DNA from: Desmodus rotundus
Lineage: Eukaryota; Chordata; Mammalia; Chiroptera; Phyllostomidae
Assembly: GCF_022682495.2 (NCBI RefSeq)
Contig: NC_071392.1
Location: forward strand, 76,654,097 to 76,718,096
Length of the DNA: 64,000 nucleotides
Reading direction: 5' to 3'
Under the pieces are notes generated by a model, which ran no database searches, had not been told where the DNA came from, and was given only the letters and a program-made list of their open reading frames with translations. Positions 47,130 through 57,923 of the stretch are shown piece after piece. Position numbers and translations under genes: made by a program. The stretch's first letter is position 1. The number at the start of each line of letters is the position of its first letter.

Positions 47130-47565
47130 TAGCTGAGTCTCTGACTAGCAGTGTAACCTTAGGCAAGTCATGTCTTCTCCAACGCCCTGTTTTCCCACTC
47201 ATCTTCAGGAGGCTCAAGTGCAAAGAGCACAGTGACAGCCACGAAGCTCTGGCAAGTGAGGATGGCGATGTTGAAATACTGCCTCCCACAGGAGGGTGGA
47301 GCCCAGCAGTCTGCCTCCTGCCCCCGTTTCTGTGAGGCCACAGGACTAGACGGCCCAACACAGCCCTCCAGAGCCGGACCAGCTCTGCAGTGGGCTCCCT
47401 GTGCAACCCTGGGTTCGCTGTTCGAGCTTTCTGGGTCTTAGTCTCCTCGGCTGTGAAATCAGGGCAGGGAGAGTCCCCACCACACAAGGCTGTCGTGAAA
47501 ATGAAGTGAGACAAATAAGGAGGACTAGAGATAGCACGATGCAAACGTTCAGTGACGATGGCTGT
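47130..47565 (+). repeat. Two MIR fossils
   Basis: 47,130-47,215 ('AACCTTAGGCAAGTCATGTC') and 47,395-47,565 ('GTCTTAGTCTCCTCGGCTGT') are plus-strand MIR pieces. Confidence 0.6.
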
Positions 47566-47602
47566 GGTGATGACAGTCCTGGGCCCTCCTTCCCTCACTC
47601 AC

Positions 47603-47690
47603 TGAAGCAGAGAGGGGCGCAGAGGTCCACCACAGCTCCCACCTCCTGTCGCACGGTGTGCCGGACTCTGACACAGTCCAGGGTGGCTCG
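47603..47690 (-). other. Candidate internal exon, - strand (88 nt)
   Basis: On the minus strand, GTGCCCTCTGCAG^CGAGCC is the acceptor and CTGCTTCA^GTGAGT the donor. All three frames are open, so the coding frame is undecided. Frame 0 gives the most protein-like text (contains VRVRHTVRQEVGAVVDLC). The frame that follows in phase from the exon at 48,038-48,098 is also open but Trp-rich. No known protein recognised. Chance is a real alternative. Confidence 0.25.
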
Positions 47691-48037
47691 CTGCAGAGGG
47701 CACGACAAGTCCCGCAGTCGGGAAAGATGCCCTTCGATCTACAAAGGGCACCTCCACGTGGGTGAGCAGAATGAGCGCCTTTGATACTTTCTGCTGCTTC
47801 TCAGACCTCCTCACATTCTGAGGCCTGAACGCGAATGTGGATCCAGACACCTGTGTTTAAGCAGGAGTTCACGTTTCGGATTTCTTCTGTATTAAGTTGG
47901 GGGCTGAGTGTTTAAGAGAAAAGGAGCAGATCAAACAACGATGAATGTTTGAAAAAAAATGTACCAGGGACCCATCCGGGAAACAAAACAGAACAAACCC
48001 CCCTGGAGGCTGATTTAGAGCACAAGGCTCTGCTTAC

Positions 48038-48098
48038 CGAGGGGTGAGAAAGCAGCTGCTAACAGGTGTCTTCCAGCCCAGAAATCCTCGGGAGGCAT
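48038..48098 (-). other. Candidate internal exon, - strand (61 nt)
   Basis: Acceptor GCCGGTCTTCTCCCAG^AT and donor CACCCCTCG^GTAAGC on the minus strand. Two frames are open. The one entered in phase 1, as predicted by the 50,181-50,244 exon, reads through GWKTPVSSCFL and leaves in phase 2. It overlaps the start of the 300-codon plus-strand frame at 48,066. Confidence 0.25.
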
Positions 48099-48968
48099 CT
48101 GGGAGAAGACCGGCACCTGCAAAGTAAATGGCAGTGTGAGGCCTCAGGAAATCTCCCAGAGCAGCAGAGAAAGTCAAAGTCAGTTGTTTTCTCTAGTTAC
48201 TGTGCCAATGTCCTAAAGATGATTTTTTTTAAAAAAAAAACAACAAGAAGCACCTTCTCTTTCCTGCTTAAGACACATAGGTTGGGAAAGTTCCTGCACA
48301 GCGAGCGACACACAGCTCCCCATTCTCTCTGTGCGCGTGTGGCCACCGCTAAGGGAAACGCCTGCCGAAACGAGGCCGTGCACCTCCCAGGTCATCAAGG
48401 TTTGATCAGCAAGATGTCTTATGAAATAAAACACGGCATACACCTACAGCTCCCATCACAGAAGGCAGGTGTGAAAGCAGCCTGCACCGGAGACAGGAGG
48501 AAGTTCCTATTTTCAAAGTTGATTTTGCAACATCCTGCTGCCACAGCACACACTCCAAAAGGCCAGCAGAGGGCAGCACTAGCCTGTAAGTACAGCCTTC
48601 TGTTTGTTACTTACTCCTTGGGAAATCAGGGGAAGGCAACTGAGAATGGAAACCACAGGGCAGCCTCCCCTGCGTGGTCTAACTTAAGGTGGGATGCACC
48701 TTTCACCACAGCACAGGCGAGGAAGCCCTATCTCGAGGTCTTTGTTTCTGAAAACCGATGGTTCGAGGTAGCACTTCAGTCTTCCGCACACGTGACTTGC
48801 CACAGTAACTGCGAGTCCTTCATACAGCACCAGAGAGGGTCCCTTCCAAGCGGTTTCCATCTCAAACGCTCTCATTTCACCCAGGAAGAGGCAGCTGAGT
48901 GGCTTAACAATGAGAGGCAGAAAAGTCTGCGTTGGCCAAGTTCCCATCTATTGCAATTTCTGAGTTAA
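48066..48968 (+). other. Longest open frame in the window (300 codons), function not recognised
   Basis: A single open frame from ATG 48,066 to a stop at 48,966-48,968. The product is basic and His/Ser/Lys-rich, with no signal peptide, membrane segment, repeat or domain I know. The N-terminal part contains a run of AAA-coded lysines from an A-rich patch. No promoter, CpG island or poly(A) signal is evident close by. It may be chance: a few hundred open codons are uncommon but not impossible in 64 kb. It is antisense to the candidate exon at 48,038-48,098. Confidence 0.2.
48562..48578 (+). promoter_or_regulatory. CTCF-like motif
   Basis: GCCAGCAGAGGGCAGCA fits the CTCF core, forward on the plus strand. 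Prediction only. Confidence 0.4.
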
Positions 48969-50180
48969 TGATTACAACGCCACGGAGGAACTTCAACACC
49001 GCCGTGGCCACAGGCCAGGCCACGCTTATCAGCGGATGGGGAGAGGCCTCAGACTCGCGAGTCCGGGCAAACTGTGCTTCACAGGTGTGACCTCCAAGCC
49101 AAGTGCTGCCGACGTGCCCTTCAGTGGCCGTGCTCACGCACTTCAACGTTGTGTCAGTTAAGGGACGAGACACGCTGGGAAGATTCTGGAGAGCTGGAAT
49201 TGAAATTCAAGAGGATCTTGGCCAGTAAGAGAGAGAGAAACCAACGTTATGTCCAATGGTGTCTTACAACACAAAAAAAATCTAAAAAATTCTGAGAAGT
49301 ACAAATGGGGACAGAGCTCTACCAGGGTGAACATAAAATTCAAACCAACGTGGAGCCATTTACTATCACATGATACTGGAGTGTCTAAATACCACCATGA
49401 AGTAATAGCGCGCTTCCCAAACTGTCTGCTCACGAAGATGAGGACAGGGTCCCAAGTCAGACAGGGGCACAGAGACGCGCGTCTGACGGCGAGGAACGCC
49501 ACGCTGCTGTTCCTTGGGAGCTTTCCAGCATTTGGAGCAGGCCACTTAACCTGCTGGTAAGTCCCCCTTCCATTAACCTTCTTCTAATGATAAAACCTCG
49601 TTCTGCAGCCTGCCTCTTTCCTCCAGGCTGTCACTCCTCTGCAGAACACAGGAGAGCTCCATGACCACGCACCTGCAGCCTCCGACAACACAGATGTCTG
49701 GGCATGATTTACAGGTGCGAAGAGCCGGTCCAGCAAACGCTGAGTCCGTGATAAGGTCTCTCACCTGGGAGAATGAGTCTGACAAATGCATCTGCAGCTT
49801 CACACCACCGCGCTGCCGCCCCCGCCTCCCCGGGGAGCATCGGACACCTGTGTCTCCAGCAGCCCTCTTGGCCACCCTGGTTCACCTGACGGACTGAGGT
49901 TTGTACCAAAGCTAAGACCAGAGCAGAGTGCAGCAGCCAATGAGCACACCCTGCTAAGGAAGTGCTGCTGCTTCTGGAGAAATCAGGGGTTGAGTGTCAA
50001 CAGGACAGACCTTTGTCACGCCCCACCGAAGGAGGTCTTCAACCGTCATCCTCCAGCCCCTCTCGGGCCTCAGAGGCTGACTTCCATCAATCCCGGCTAG
50101 GAATCAGACCTACCGATTCACGTTTTCCTCGTCCCCGCTTTTCTTCACCAGCACCAGCCTATCAGAGTTCACGTACTTAC

Positions 50181-50244
50181 CTGTACTCAGCCTTTGTAAC
50201 GTCGGGTGCTGGGAGGTGGCCTCCCATGCAGCGGCACGTTCAAC
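50181..50244 (-). other. Candidate internal exon, - strand (64 nt), best splice sites in window
   Basis: Minus strand: acceptor CTTGTCTCTCTGTCCCCAG^GT has an uninterrupted pyrimidine tract, and the donor AGTACAG^GTAAGT is consensus. Of three frames only one is open throughout; it includes ERAAAWEATSQHPTLQ, entering in phase 0 and leaving in phase 1. I do not recognise the protein. It could equally be an exon of a long non-coding RNA. Confidence 0.4.
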
Positions 50245-50264
50245 CTGGGGACAGAGAGACAAGC

Positions 50265-50405
50265 TGCATAAACTTCAGGGTCAGGAAGCCCTAGATTGAG
50301 ATTTCCTGTCACATGTTACACAGCCTTGGATGGCTATTTAACCCTTCTGGGGCTTTAGTTTCTTCATCAATGATGCGGGAATATCATTATTCATTTTCAG
50401 AGTGG
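50265..50405 (+). repeat. MIR fossil
   Basis: 'ATGGCTATTTAACCCTTCTG' and 'TTTAGTTTCTTCATCAATGA' follow the MIR core on the plus strand. It lies just upstream (minus sense) of the candidate exon acceptor at 50,244. Confidence 0.6.
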
Positions 50406-51362
50406 AACTACAGCTCACACATGTGCGACACGTGGTACATACACGATGTCCACGAATGCCAACCCATCCCGCTCCCACTCTCCCCCGCGGGGAGGGCACA
50501 CCTGGCACTTGAGACATTTCTGAGGATACACACAGCCAATACGTAACGACTGGTGCGAAAGACAATGCTGGGCGGCGGTGCAGGAGGCTGTGGGTCTGGG
50601 GCTTCTGCGGAGGAAGAGGACGGTGCAGAAGCCACAGGTGTCACAACAGGGAGTCAGGAGTCTGCAGAATTACGGGCCGGGTCTGAACCTGGGATGAGGC
50701 TATTCCAACCACATCCCTCTCTCTTCCCCGACCACTGACTCGGGGTTTGCAACGTAGCAGGAGCTGCAGGAGGCTCCGAGCGCACAAGAGCCAACAAGGC
50801 CGATGAGTCCTGTGCAAAGGACCACACAACACGACGACAGAGTGGAACCGGGGCTCTGAGGGGAAGCGCCGTCCCTGTGAGCCCCGTCCAGGGAGGGGAC
50901 AGTCACGGCAACGCTGCAGAGCCACCATGGGCTGCTCAACGCTACTGATGCTGACAGACCGTCGGAATGGCTCAATACACACGCACTGCCTGCCTCCTAG
51001 GAGCCCAGCACTGTGCTAGAAGCTGCCAGGAAAGCACACGTGTCCATGGTGTGGACACACTCGCACGTGACCTTATGGTCTAACTGTAGGATGAAGACTG
51101 ATAGGAACAGATAAAGTGTCCAAGTGTGCATTGTGACCTGAACAAGAGGACAAGGGTCACTTAGGATCAGACGAGCTTGGGGGCAGGCTGACCAGTGGAA
51201 GGGGCCTGTGCAGGTGGGAAAAGGCGAGTGTTTCGGGGAGTAACTGTGTTCAACGTAGCAGGGAGGTGTGGCTTGATTAAAAAGGGGGAAAGCCACTGAA
51301 TTTGGCAAGCGGGGCCTTTGGGAAATCAGATGACAAGGGTTTGACTAACAGGACTGCAGGAG

Positions 51363-51364
<2 letters not shown>

Positions 51365-51438
<74 letters not shown>
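51365..51438. repeat. (TG)n-(AG)n compound microsatellite
   Basis: About 16 TG units run directly into about 20 AG units with one A interruption. Likely polymorphic. It produces artificial Val-Cys and Arg-Glu repeat frames. Confidence 0.95.
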
Positions 51439-51637
51439 ACGAACTCATGTATCTGTGTCTCCCCGTCCCTGCCCCCCTACACGAGGTGAAAGGTGAGATC
51501 AGGGACGCCAGAAGATGAGGAGGAACCATGAAACTTATGAAGAGAAGAAACACGTTTGCTGAGACCTAGCGTGTGGGAAGTCGTGTCTGCAGACACGAAG
51601 ATTAACAAGGTGGGCACCAGCCCTTGTCGCGTGTGTA

Positions 51638-51656
51638 AGCTAGCAGGGGGCGCAGA
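51638..51656 (+). promoter_or_regulatory. CTCF-like motif
   Basis: AGCTAGCAGGGGGCGCAGA matches the CTCF core (AGCAGGGGGCGC) on the plus strand. Prediction only. Confidence 0.45.
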
Positions 51657-54013
51657 CAACGGGACAGAGTCTTAGGAGGGGAACCTCTAGAGGTGACGGG
51701 GGCCCCCAGGGGCGGCAGCAGGCCTAGGGGTCAGGATGAGCTTTCCTGAGGGCCTCCTGTTCTCCACGTTGCAGTGGGATGGGCAAGAGGGAATGGGGGT
51801 GAGCAGTTCCTTCTGGGTTTCCAGGATGCCTTCAAGAGTGGGGCGTACAAGCACCCCTTTGACTGGAGGGCAGTGCTGGCTGGAGATGGAGAGAACAGGT
51901 TAAATGAAAACCCGCCAAACGCCCTCCCACTCAGCAAGAGTCCTGCCCCAGACCCAACACCTTTAGAAGGCCAAGGGGGGCGGCTGTGTCCCACACACTG
52001 GTGGTGAGGTACAGGCACGACTGTCGCACACGGAACTGACACGGGGACGCGTCCCCATGACTGCAAGCACACAGGAAACCTCGCATGACTCAGGGAACGG
52101 TCAGGGCGGGGGCAGCTGTCCCGCCGTCCACCTCGTCCCCTCGCTTCACACAGCACGCGTCCAGGAAAGCGGCGGCCACGGCTGGGAGAGGGCTGCTCCA
52201 ATCCAATGCAAACATAAACACCCAAAGGGGAAAACGCCACACGCTTTCTACTGTTTTCCAGCTCTCTGCGTAATTTTCTTTTAGGAAAACTTTACCCATG
52301 GCGTAAGTTCGACACATTTGCTGGATTATAAAAATTTAAGTACACACAAGTGTAACAAAGCAGGACTTTTAAAAAACCTGAGATGGGTTGAAGAGAAAGC
52401 CGGCCCCCCCACGGGCCGAGGCACACACTTCTGTGACGCATGTGGACGTGGCCACCGCGGGCGGGCAGGCCTGGACACAGCCGGACCACCCTCTCTTCGC
52501 TCTCTTTAAAATAAACGGTCTGCCTTCCCGGAGAACGCCACGCGGGCAACGGGGGAACACACGGATATTCATCTCCAAAATCGTGCCAGCAGCTTAAACG
52601 CAGGCAGTTTTTCCCCCACGTGAGCTGTGACGAGGGGATATGGGACGGTTTCCTCCAATGAGGAGATCAGGCTGGAGATGCTGACCTTGAAACTTGTAAC
52701 ACAGTCTGTCTACATTCTTGGGGGGAAACACGTCTTGTCGAAATTGGGCCAGCAATGCCAACACGATGCGACAGCCGCCTCCAGGCCACCTGGGAGGGAG
52801 AGCGCGGGACCTGCTCCCTGGGCAGGAATCTGGTGCAAAGCCTCATTCTTGGACTGACTTTTCCTCCTTAGGTTAATGACTTCTTCGTCACTAGGTGTGG
52901 GTTGCTGTTCTTAGACCAATAAAGGCAGCATTGTTTCCCTAGAAGCTGGGGAAGGGCTGGCTGGGGCGGAGGGGCACGGTGACCTGTGCAGCCTTTCCTC
53001 GGGCTCCTGTGGAAGGTCGAGGAGGCCTGGGGTCTGGAGGAACATCATGGCCGTGTCGGGTGGCCAGGAGGGGCCACTGGTTCACGGCTGGGCTTCCACA
53101 GAGGCGAGTCCCTTCCTGTGGCCTCCAGGCCTCAGCCAAGCAGGAAGAGGGCGAGTCACCTGCTGTCTCCAAGGCTCCACCCTGCTCCTCCTTGCGGGTC
53201 TTCCCCCAACCTCCTGGCCCCCAGTACTCTGTTACCAAGGGGCACGTCCAAGCTTCCAGAGCCATCTTCCAAAGCTCACGTTTGCTCGGTGCCCAGAAAA
53301 GCACAGCCTGTTCTTAGAACATTGCTCAATTCCTTCTCCTGTGGAAAGGATTCCAAGTTTGTTTTATTCAGGACTAGTGTGGCATAGGTTAATTCTCCGA
53401 AGAAAGAAAAAGGGAAGAAGAGGAAGAGCAAGAGGTGTAGCAAGTCTCTTCTTCTGGCGCGTCGGCAGAAAGGTCGATACTCTTTTTTTCTGCCCAGGAG
53501 CTAACAGGTTCACACCACCGACAAAGGACGCTGACGAACCTGCCTATGAAAGTAGCTGATTTGTTCCGTTTTGTAGAACGAGGTCCTCCTTTCTGACCTG
53601 AGTAATTTTCTGAACATTCCTCAAAGGTCAGTAGCCTCCCCCGGCAGGCACCTCGTCCCAGGCTAGACCAGGGGCTGCGTGGTCCGAGGAGGCCTGGCCC
53701 GGCTGGCCTCGCCTTCCGCCGCCGTGGCCTCTGGGGCCCAGGGAGCCCTGCTGCCGTCTCTCGGTCTCTGGGACCAGCAGGCTGTGTCTTGTAGTGCTCC
53801 CTCTGCTCTAAAATAAGATGGTTCTGAACCCTGGCACGAGGGGCCGGGCGGGTTTCTGCCCTGGACCTTGCCTGAGGGGCCTAGGCAGGAGCCCGTGTGT
53901 GGGAAGTGGCCTGTCAAGAGAGAAACATTGTGAATCGTTCAAAACCATTAAGATTGTTGGCTCTGCCTTCACAAGGGCAGGGTAAACAAACCCGTGCCCG
54001 GGCGGGGACTCAC

Positions 54014-54097
54014 CGGACGTCTCTGCCGCGTTAACTCAGCAGCACCTGCAATGGCTTCAGCGCCCAATGCTGCCACGCTGGCACTATCAGCCGCCTT
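54014..54097 (-). other. Candidate internal exon, - strand (84 nt)
   Basis: Minus strand: acceptor GTGCCCAGTCTTCTCAG^AAGG and donor GACGTCCG^GTGAGT. The single open frame gives 28 residues, Ala-rich (contains DSASVAALGAEAIAGAAEL), phase 0 in and phase 0 out; the other two frames hit stops. An alanine-rich helix is plausible. No protein family recognised. It is phase-compatible with the exon at 50,181-50,244. Confidence 0.35.
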
Positions 54098-54099
54098 CT

Positions 54100-57000
54100 G
54101 AGAAGACTGGGCACACTGACTTGGTCACTGAACACGCACAGACCTTTCTGTAGGGTCACCAGAATTGACGTCCCTGCAACTTCTATCCAAGCACAGGTTA
54201 GTTCTCCTGCCCCTCACAAGTCAAAAAATAAAGAATGAAGCTTCCCTCTCGTTAAAATCTTCTCTCCCCAAACTGCACCCCAAATTCCACTGAGTCTTTT
54301 TGACTGGCATGGGTTCTAGAATCAACTGACCTTGGACTTGCAAATCTGTTCCGATTCAGCCTTAATATATTGATCTGAAATCATACAGGACGCAGGACTC
54401 AGGATATGGTTCCGGTTTCTAGCACAATCTTCCTCAGTTCTTATGCCTTAGAAAACTAGGAAAAGTTTTGACCCCCCCCATTTGTGTGTGGTTAATTTTT
54501 TTACACACACAGGGCTTACGAAAAGTAAACAGGAACCCTAAGGAGAAGACCCAACTTCCGAGTCACAGCTCACGGCGCATCTGTCAAGTCAGAGCTCCAC
54601 AGACTGAATGAGGACCACTGTGGACCCAGGGGCCGCAGAGCACACAACCTCCACCCGGAGCCCAGGGCCCATCTCAAGAAAACGACTGGGTTTCTGTCAG
54701 ATGCTTCAGCTGTACAGAATTAACGGGGCCCATAATGTGCAAAGTCAAAAAGAAATTTTTTCAAGTTAAAAAACTCCATACTCAAGAAGCAGGAACTGTG
54801 AGTCTATCATCTCCACTCGAAAGCTCGCAGTGGTGACAGCATTTAACGGACCTCTCTTCCCTCTGCCTTCAGACAACTGAGTAATCGGCACCAGGCGTTC
54901 TACAGCCTTATGGGAACTGAGTAAGCTGGTGGTATTACCTAAGAGTTACTGTTCAGTAGTGAAAATGCAGAGAGCGCTTTTCGTTTTGTTTTTTTGGAAA
55001 ATCCTGACCAGCTGAAATGACGACGTGCTGGCCAGACTGGCCTTTTTTTTTTTGCTATTTGATAAAGGCTTATTTTGCTGGGCAAGGAGAGATATTATGG
55101 TTAGCTTGTTTTTTAGACTGAGGTCATCTCTATTCATTGGTGTAGTAAACAAGCCAGGCGTATTTTTTTTTAAACCCTCCTTTCAAAAACAACACTACAC
55201 TTTTATCTTCTGTGGAAATAAAATAAAAGCATCATTATTTTAAAACACAACATTCATCAGCATAACTACGAATAATAAAAAACTTTAAAAAAAGCCCCTC
55301 TGCTTATTTCCTAGATCATCAACGGCCTAGGTATCTCTCCACATCACATTACTGCTTAAGCTCTCTTAATTCACAGGTCAGAGAATCCTAAAACATTTTA
55401 AAGTCCTCTTCATTCTATTTTTAAAGATATCCCTAAATGGATACTTTTGGAGTGTTTAAATAAAACAGCCATGGACCATAACTACAATTGTGAGGGGAAA
55501 AAAACCACTCCGTGCTTTGCCAGAGACACGAGCCAGAGACCACCACGGGCAGACTCTCCTTTTCGGTTCTTCGAGTGGCTTTTTTTCACTTTTTTCTCAG
55601 CTCAATAACACTCTGGAGGCAGAAAGAATCCTGCTTCCCTTTGCTCTCACTGAGGCCCCGAGAGCCCTTCCAGAGCTGGGCAAGGTGGCAAGTTCCCCAG
55701 TTGCCTGAGCTGGCCTCATCAGGGCACTGTTCCCAGGGCGGTGACTCAGCTCTGGAGGCCACCTGCTGCGTGGGTGCTGCCACCTTCCGGGTCACTAGCA
55801 GTCACGAGGGTAGAGGGACAGAACAGAACTGAATGGACCCAAAGGATCAACAGCTCAGAGCCAGGTCAAGGGCAGTGCCAGAAGGAAAAGCCTTGTTTAC
55901 GCAAGATCCAGCCCTTGCAGGCGAGGCACTCCATGCAGCAGAGGTGACGCCTCACAGGCATGGGGTCCCGAAAGTCTGGGTCACCGGACGCACCTCAACA
56001 CCGTGATGTGACCTGACAGCAAGGCCGGAGGGCAGCTCCCACTTTCAACACCTCTGATCAAATCACCATACCATGGTTTCCAAAAGTCAGAAACAGCGTC
56101 CACTGGCCACCAGACACCCAAGTGCATGCGAGGCCTTTCCACTGCCCCATCCAGCCCTCCAGGGCACTCTCCCCACGCTCCAACTAAAACAGCGGCCTCT
56201 GCTGCCCCGCAGGGCGGGCCCTCCCTCTGGTCCGTTAGAGGGAGCGGCTCACTTGCCACCAGGCACAGGCTCTATACTCTTCCACAGGGGACTTTTCTCC
56301 TTCTGTGCCCAGATTAAAAGCACAAAGCCTCTCACACCCTGCTCACGATTTCCTGCTTTCTCCCGGGACCTCCTGGGACCCTCCACGTGTCACCTCTTCC
56401 ATCCTCACAGTGCTCGTGCCTGCTGCCTGCCCATGGTGTCAGATCCTTTCAACCAACAGCATTTAAGGGATGTGTCCTCTACGTCACATGCTGGGTCAGG
56501 TGCTAGGAGTATAAAGGAAAAAAGACATAGTCCCTGGGGGGAGGTTACACCCCTCAGAGGAGAGAACCAGGCTCCAAGAGGCCGCAAGTCTGACCAGGGC
56601 ATGGCGGCAGAGGCTTCACCAGGAAAGTCTGGGCTGAATTTTCAAGGGAGAGAAGGGTTTTAAAGGTCAGACACAGAAGGGGGACGGGGAAGAGTGTTTC
56701 AGGGACACTGGGCGCTAAATACACAACACGGGGCGTTCTCTTCACTATCTCTGCAGCGTGGGGCCTACGGATGGGGGCCCATGTGTCTGGGGAGCTGGGC
56801 CAGTGCCTGGTCACGAAGGGCTGAGTCCCTGGGATGGAAGAAGTGGAACAGCAGTCACTCCCGTGTGCAAGAGGCCGAGGGCAGGACCGCCTGGGAGGGG
56901 GAGGTGTAGAGGACAGAGGTGCAGTCACATACAGTCTCTTCTCTAATGACCTCCTTGTCCTCGAGCCATTGTGACATGTTCTTTCTGCCATGTCATCACC

Positions 57001-57310
57001 CTCCTTGGGTCTCGCCCCAGCGGGACTATCAGCTCCCTGTAGGCACAGAGCGGTACCTTCTTTGGTGCTTTCACGGGCCCAGCACAGCGCCTCGGACTCG
57101 CAGATACAACGCGCATCCTGAGTGAAATTTTAGGGTATATGATTTGGCCACACAGCCTGTAAGTAAGTGACTCAATTCATCAGCCCAATAATTCTTGAGC
57201 CCGAATTGGAATGGTGCTTGGGGCACAGAGAAGTGGTGTAAAATCTCAACGCGTTGGGTCAGGATGTGGAAGTCCTGGACAGCCAGGCTACCGAGTTTGG
57301 AACCCTGCCA
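54100..57310. other. Unique region with an AT-rich island, no gene recognised
   Basis: 54,720-55,480 is markedly A/T-rich between GC-richer flanks and holds several AATAAA-like words (near 55,220). It could be a 3' UTR or conserved non-coding piece, but nothing fixes this. 56,073-56,663 is open for 196 codons without a domain. Confidence 0.35.
56985..57125 (+). repeat. L2 3' end
   Basis: 'GACTATCAGCTCCCTGTAGG' and 'GCCCAGCACAGCGCCTCGGA' fit the L2 3' terminus on the plus strand. Confidence 0.6.
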
Positions 57311-57325
57311 TAAAAGAGTTTTGAG

Positions 57326-57558
57326 CCTAGGTGTGGAACATCTTCCATAGACTGAAAGGTTGTGGGTTCAATATCTGGTCAGGACACATGCCTAGGTTGT
57401 GGGTTCAATTCCTGGTCAGGGTGCATATAAAAAGGCAACCAACGGATGTTTCTCTTTCACAATGTTTCTCTCTCTCCCCCCAGCCCCACTCCTCTCTCTC
57501 TAAAAGCAATGAAAAAATATCCTCAGGTCAAGATGAAAAAAAAAAGTTTATTTAAAAA
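57326..57558 (+). repeat. VES-type bat SINE with target duplication
   Basis: The head is shortened or diverged, then 'GTCAGGACACATGCCTAGGT', 'GTGGGTTCAATTCCTGGTCA', CT-rich run, 'AATATCCTCAGGTCAAGATG' and poly-A. It is flanked by an exact AGTTTTGAG (57,317-57,325 and 57,559-57,567). Confidence 0.85.
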
Positions 57559-57672
57559 AGTTTTGAGTAAGGAAGGAAGTGATGATTGAAGCGTGTTTTA
57601 AAAAGATTACTTTACCAGTAGGATGAGCTGAATGAAGATAATAGTACAAAGGACAATTAATAAGTATTTCTT

Positions 57673-57911
57673 ACTGCCCTGGGTGGTGTGGCTCAGTGGG
57701 TTGAGTGCCGGCCTGCAAATCAAAAGGTCACCGGTTCAATTCCCAGTCAGGGCACATGCCTGGGTTGCAGGCCAGGTCCCCAGTAGGGGGTGCATGAGAG
57801 GCAACCACACATGATGTTTCTTTCCCTCTCTTTCTCCCTCCCTTCCCCTCTATTTAAAAACAAAATAAAATAAAATCTTTAAAGAAGAAGAAGAAAATGC
57901 TTTTAAAAAAC
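57673..57911 (+). repeat. Bat tRNA-derived SINE, second subtype
   Basis: Head GCCCTGGGTGGTGTGGCTCA with 'GTTGAGTGCCGGCCTGCAAA', 'GGTTGCAGGCCAGGTCCCCA' and a CCCTCCCTTCCCC-type tail. This differs from the ATCGATG-type copies at 24,401 and 57,326. The flanks TAAGTATTTCTT and TAAGTGTTGCTT (57,661-57,672; 57,912-57,923) match at 10 of 12. Confidence 0.85.
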
Positions 57912-57923
57912 TAAGTGTTGCTT

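Larger units (their letters stand above)
50410..54010. other. Unique region, no gene recognised apart from listed sites
   Basis: Open frames up to 170 codons (53,047-53,559) show no domain. It contains the microsatellite at 51,365 and a CTCF-like site at 51,638. Possible small minus-strand exons (for example 25 nt near 52,290-52,315) were too weak to call. Confidence 0.4.

Noticed and set aside
49709..49909. Minus-strand exon ending CTCCCAG^GTGAGA
   Set aside because: Good donor, but no acceptor with a pyrimidine tract upstream.
51302..51496. Open frame with Val-Cys and Arg-Glu repeats
   Set aside because: Purely a translation of the TG/AG microsatellite.
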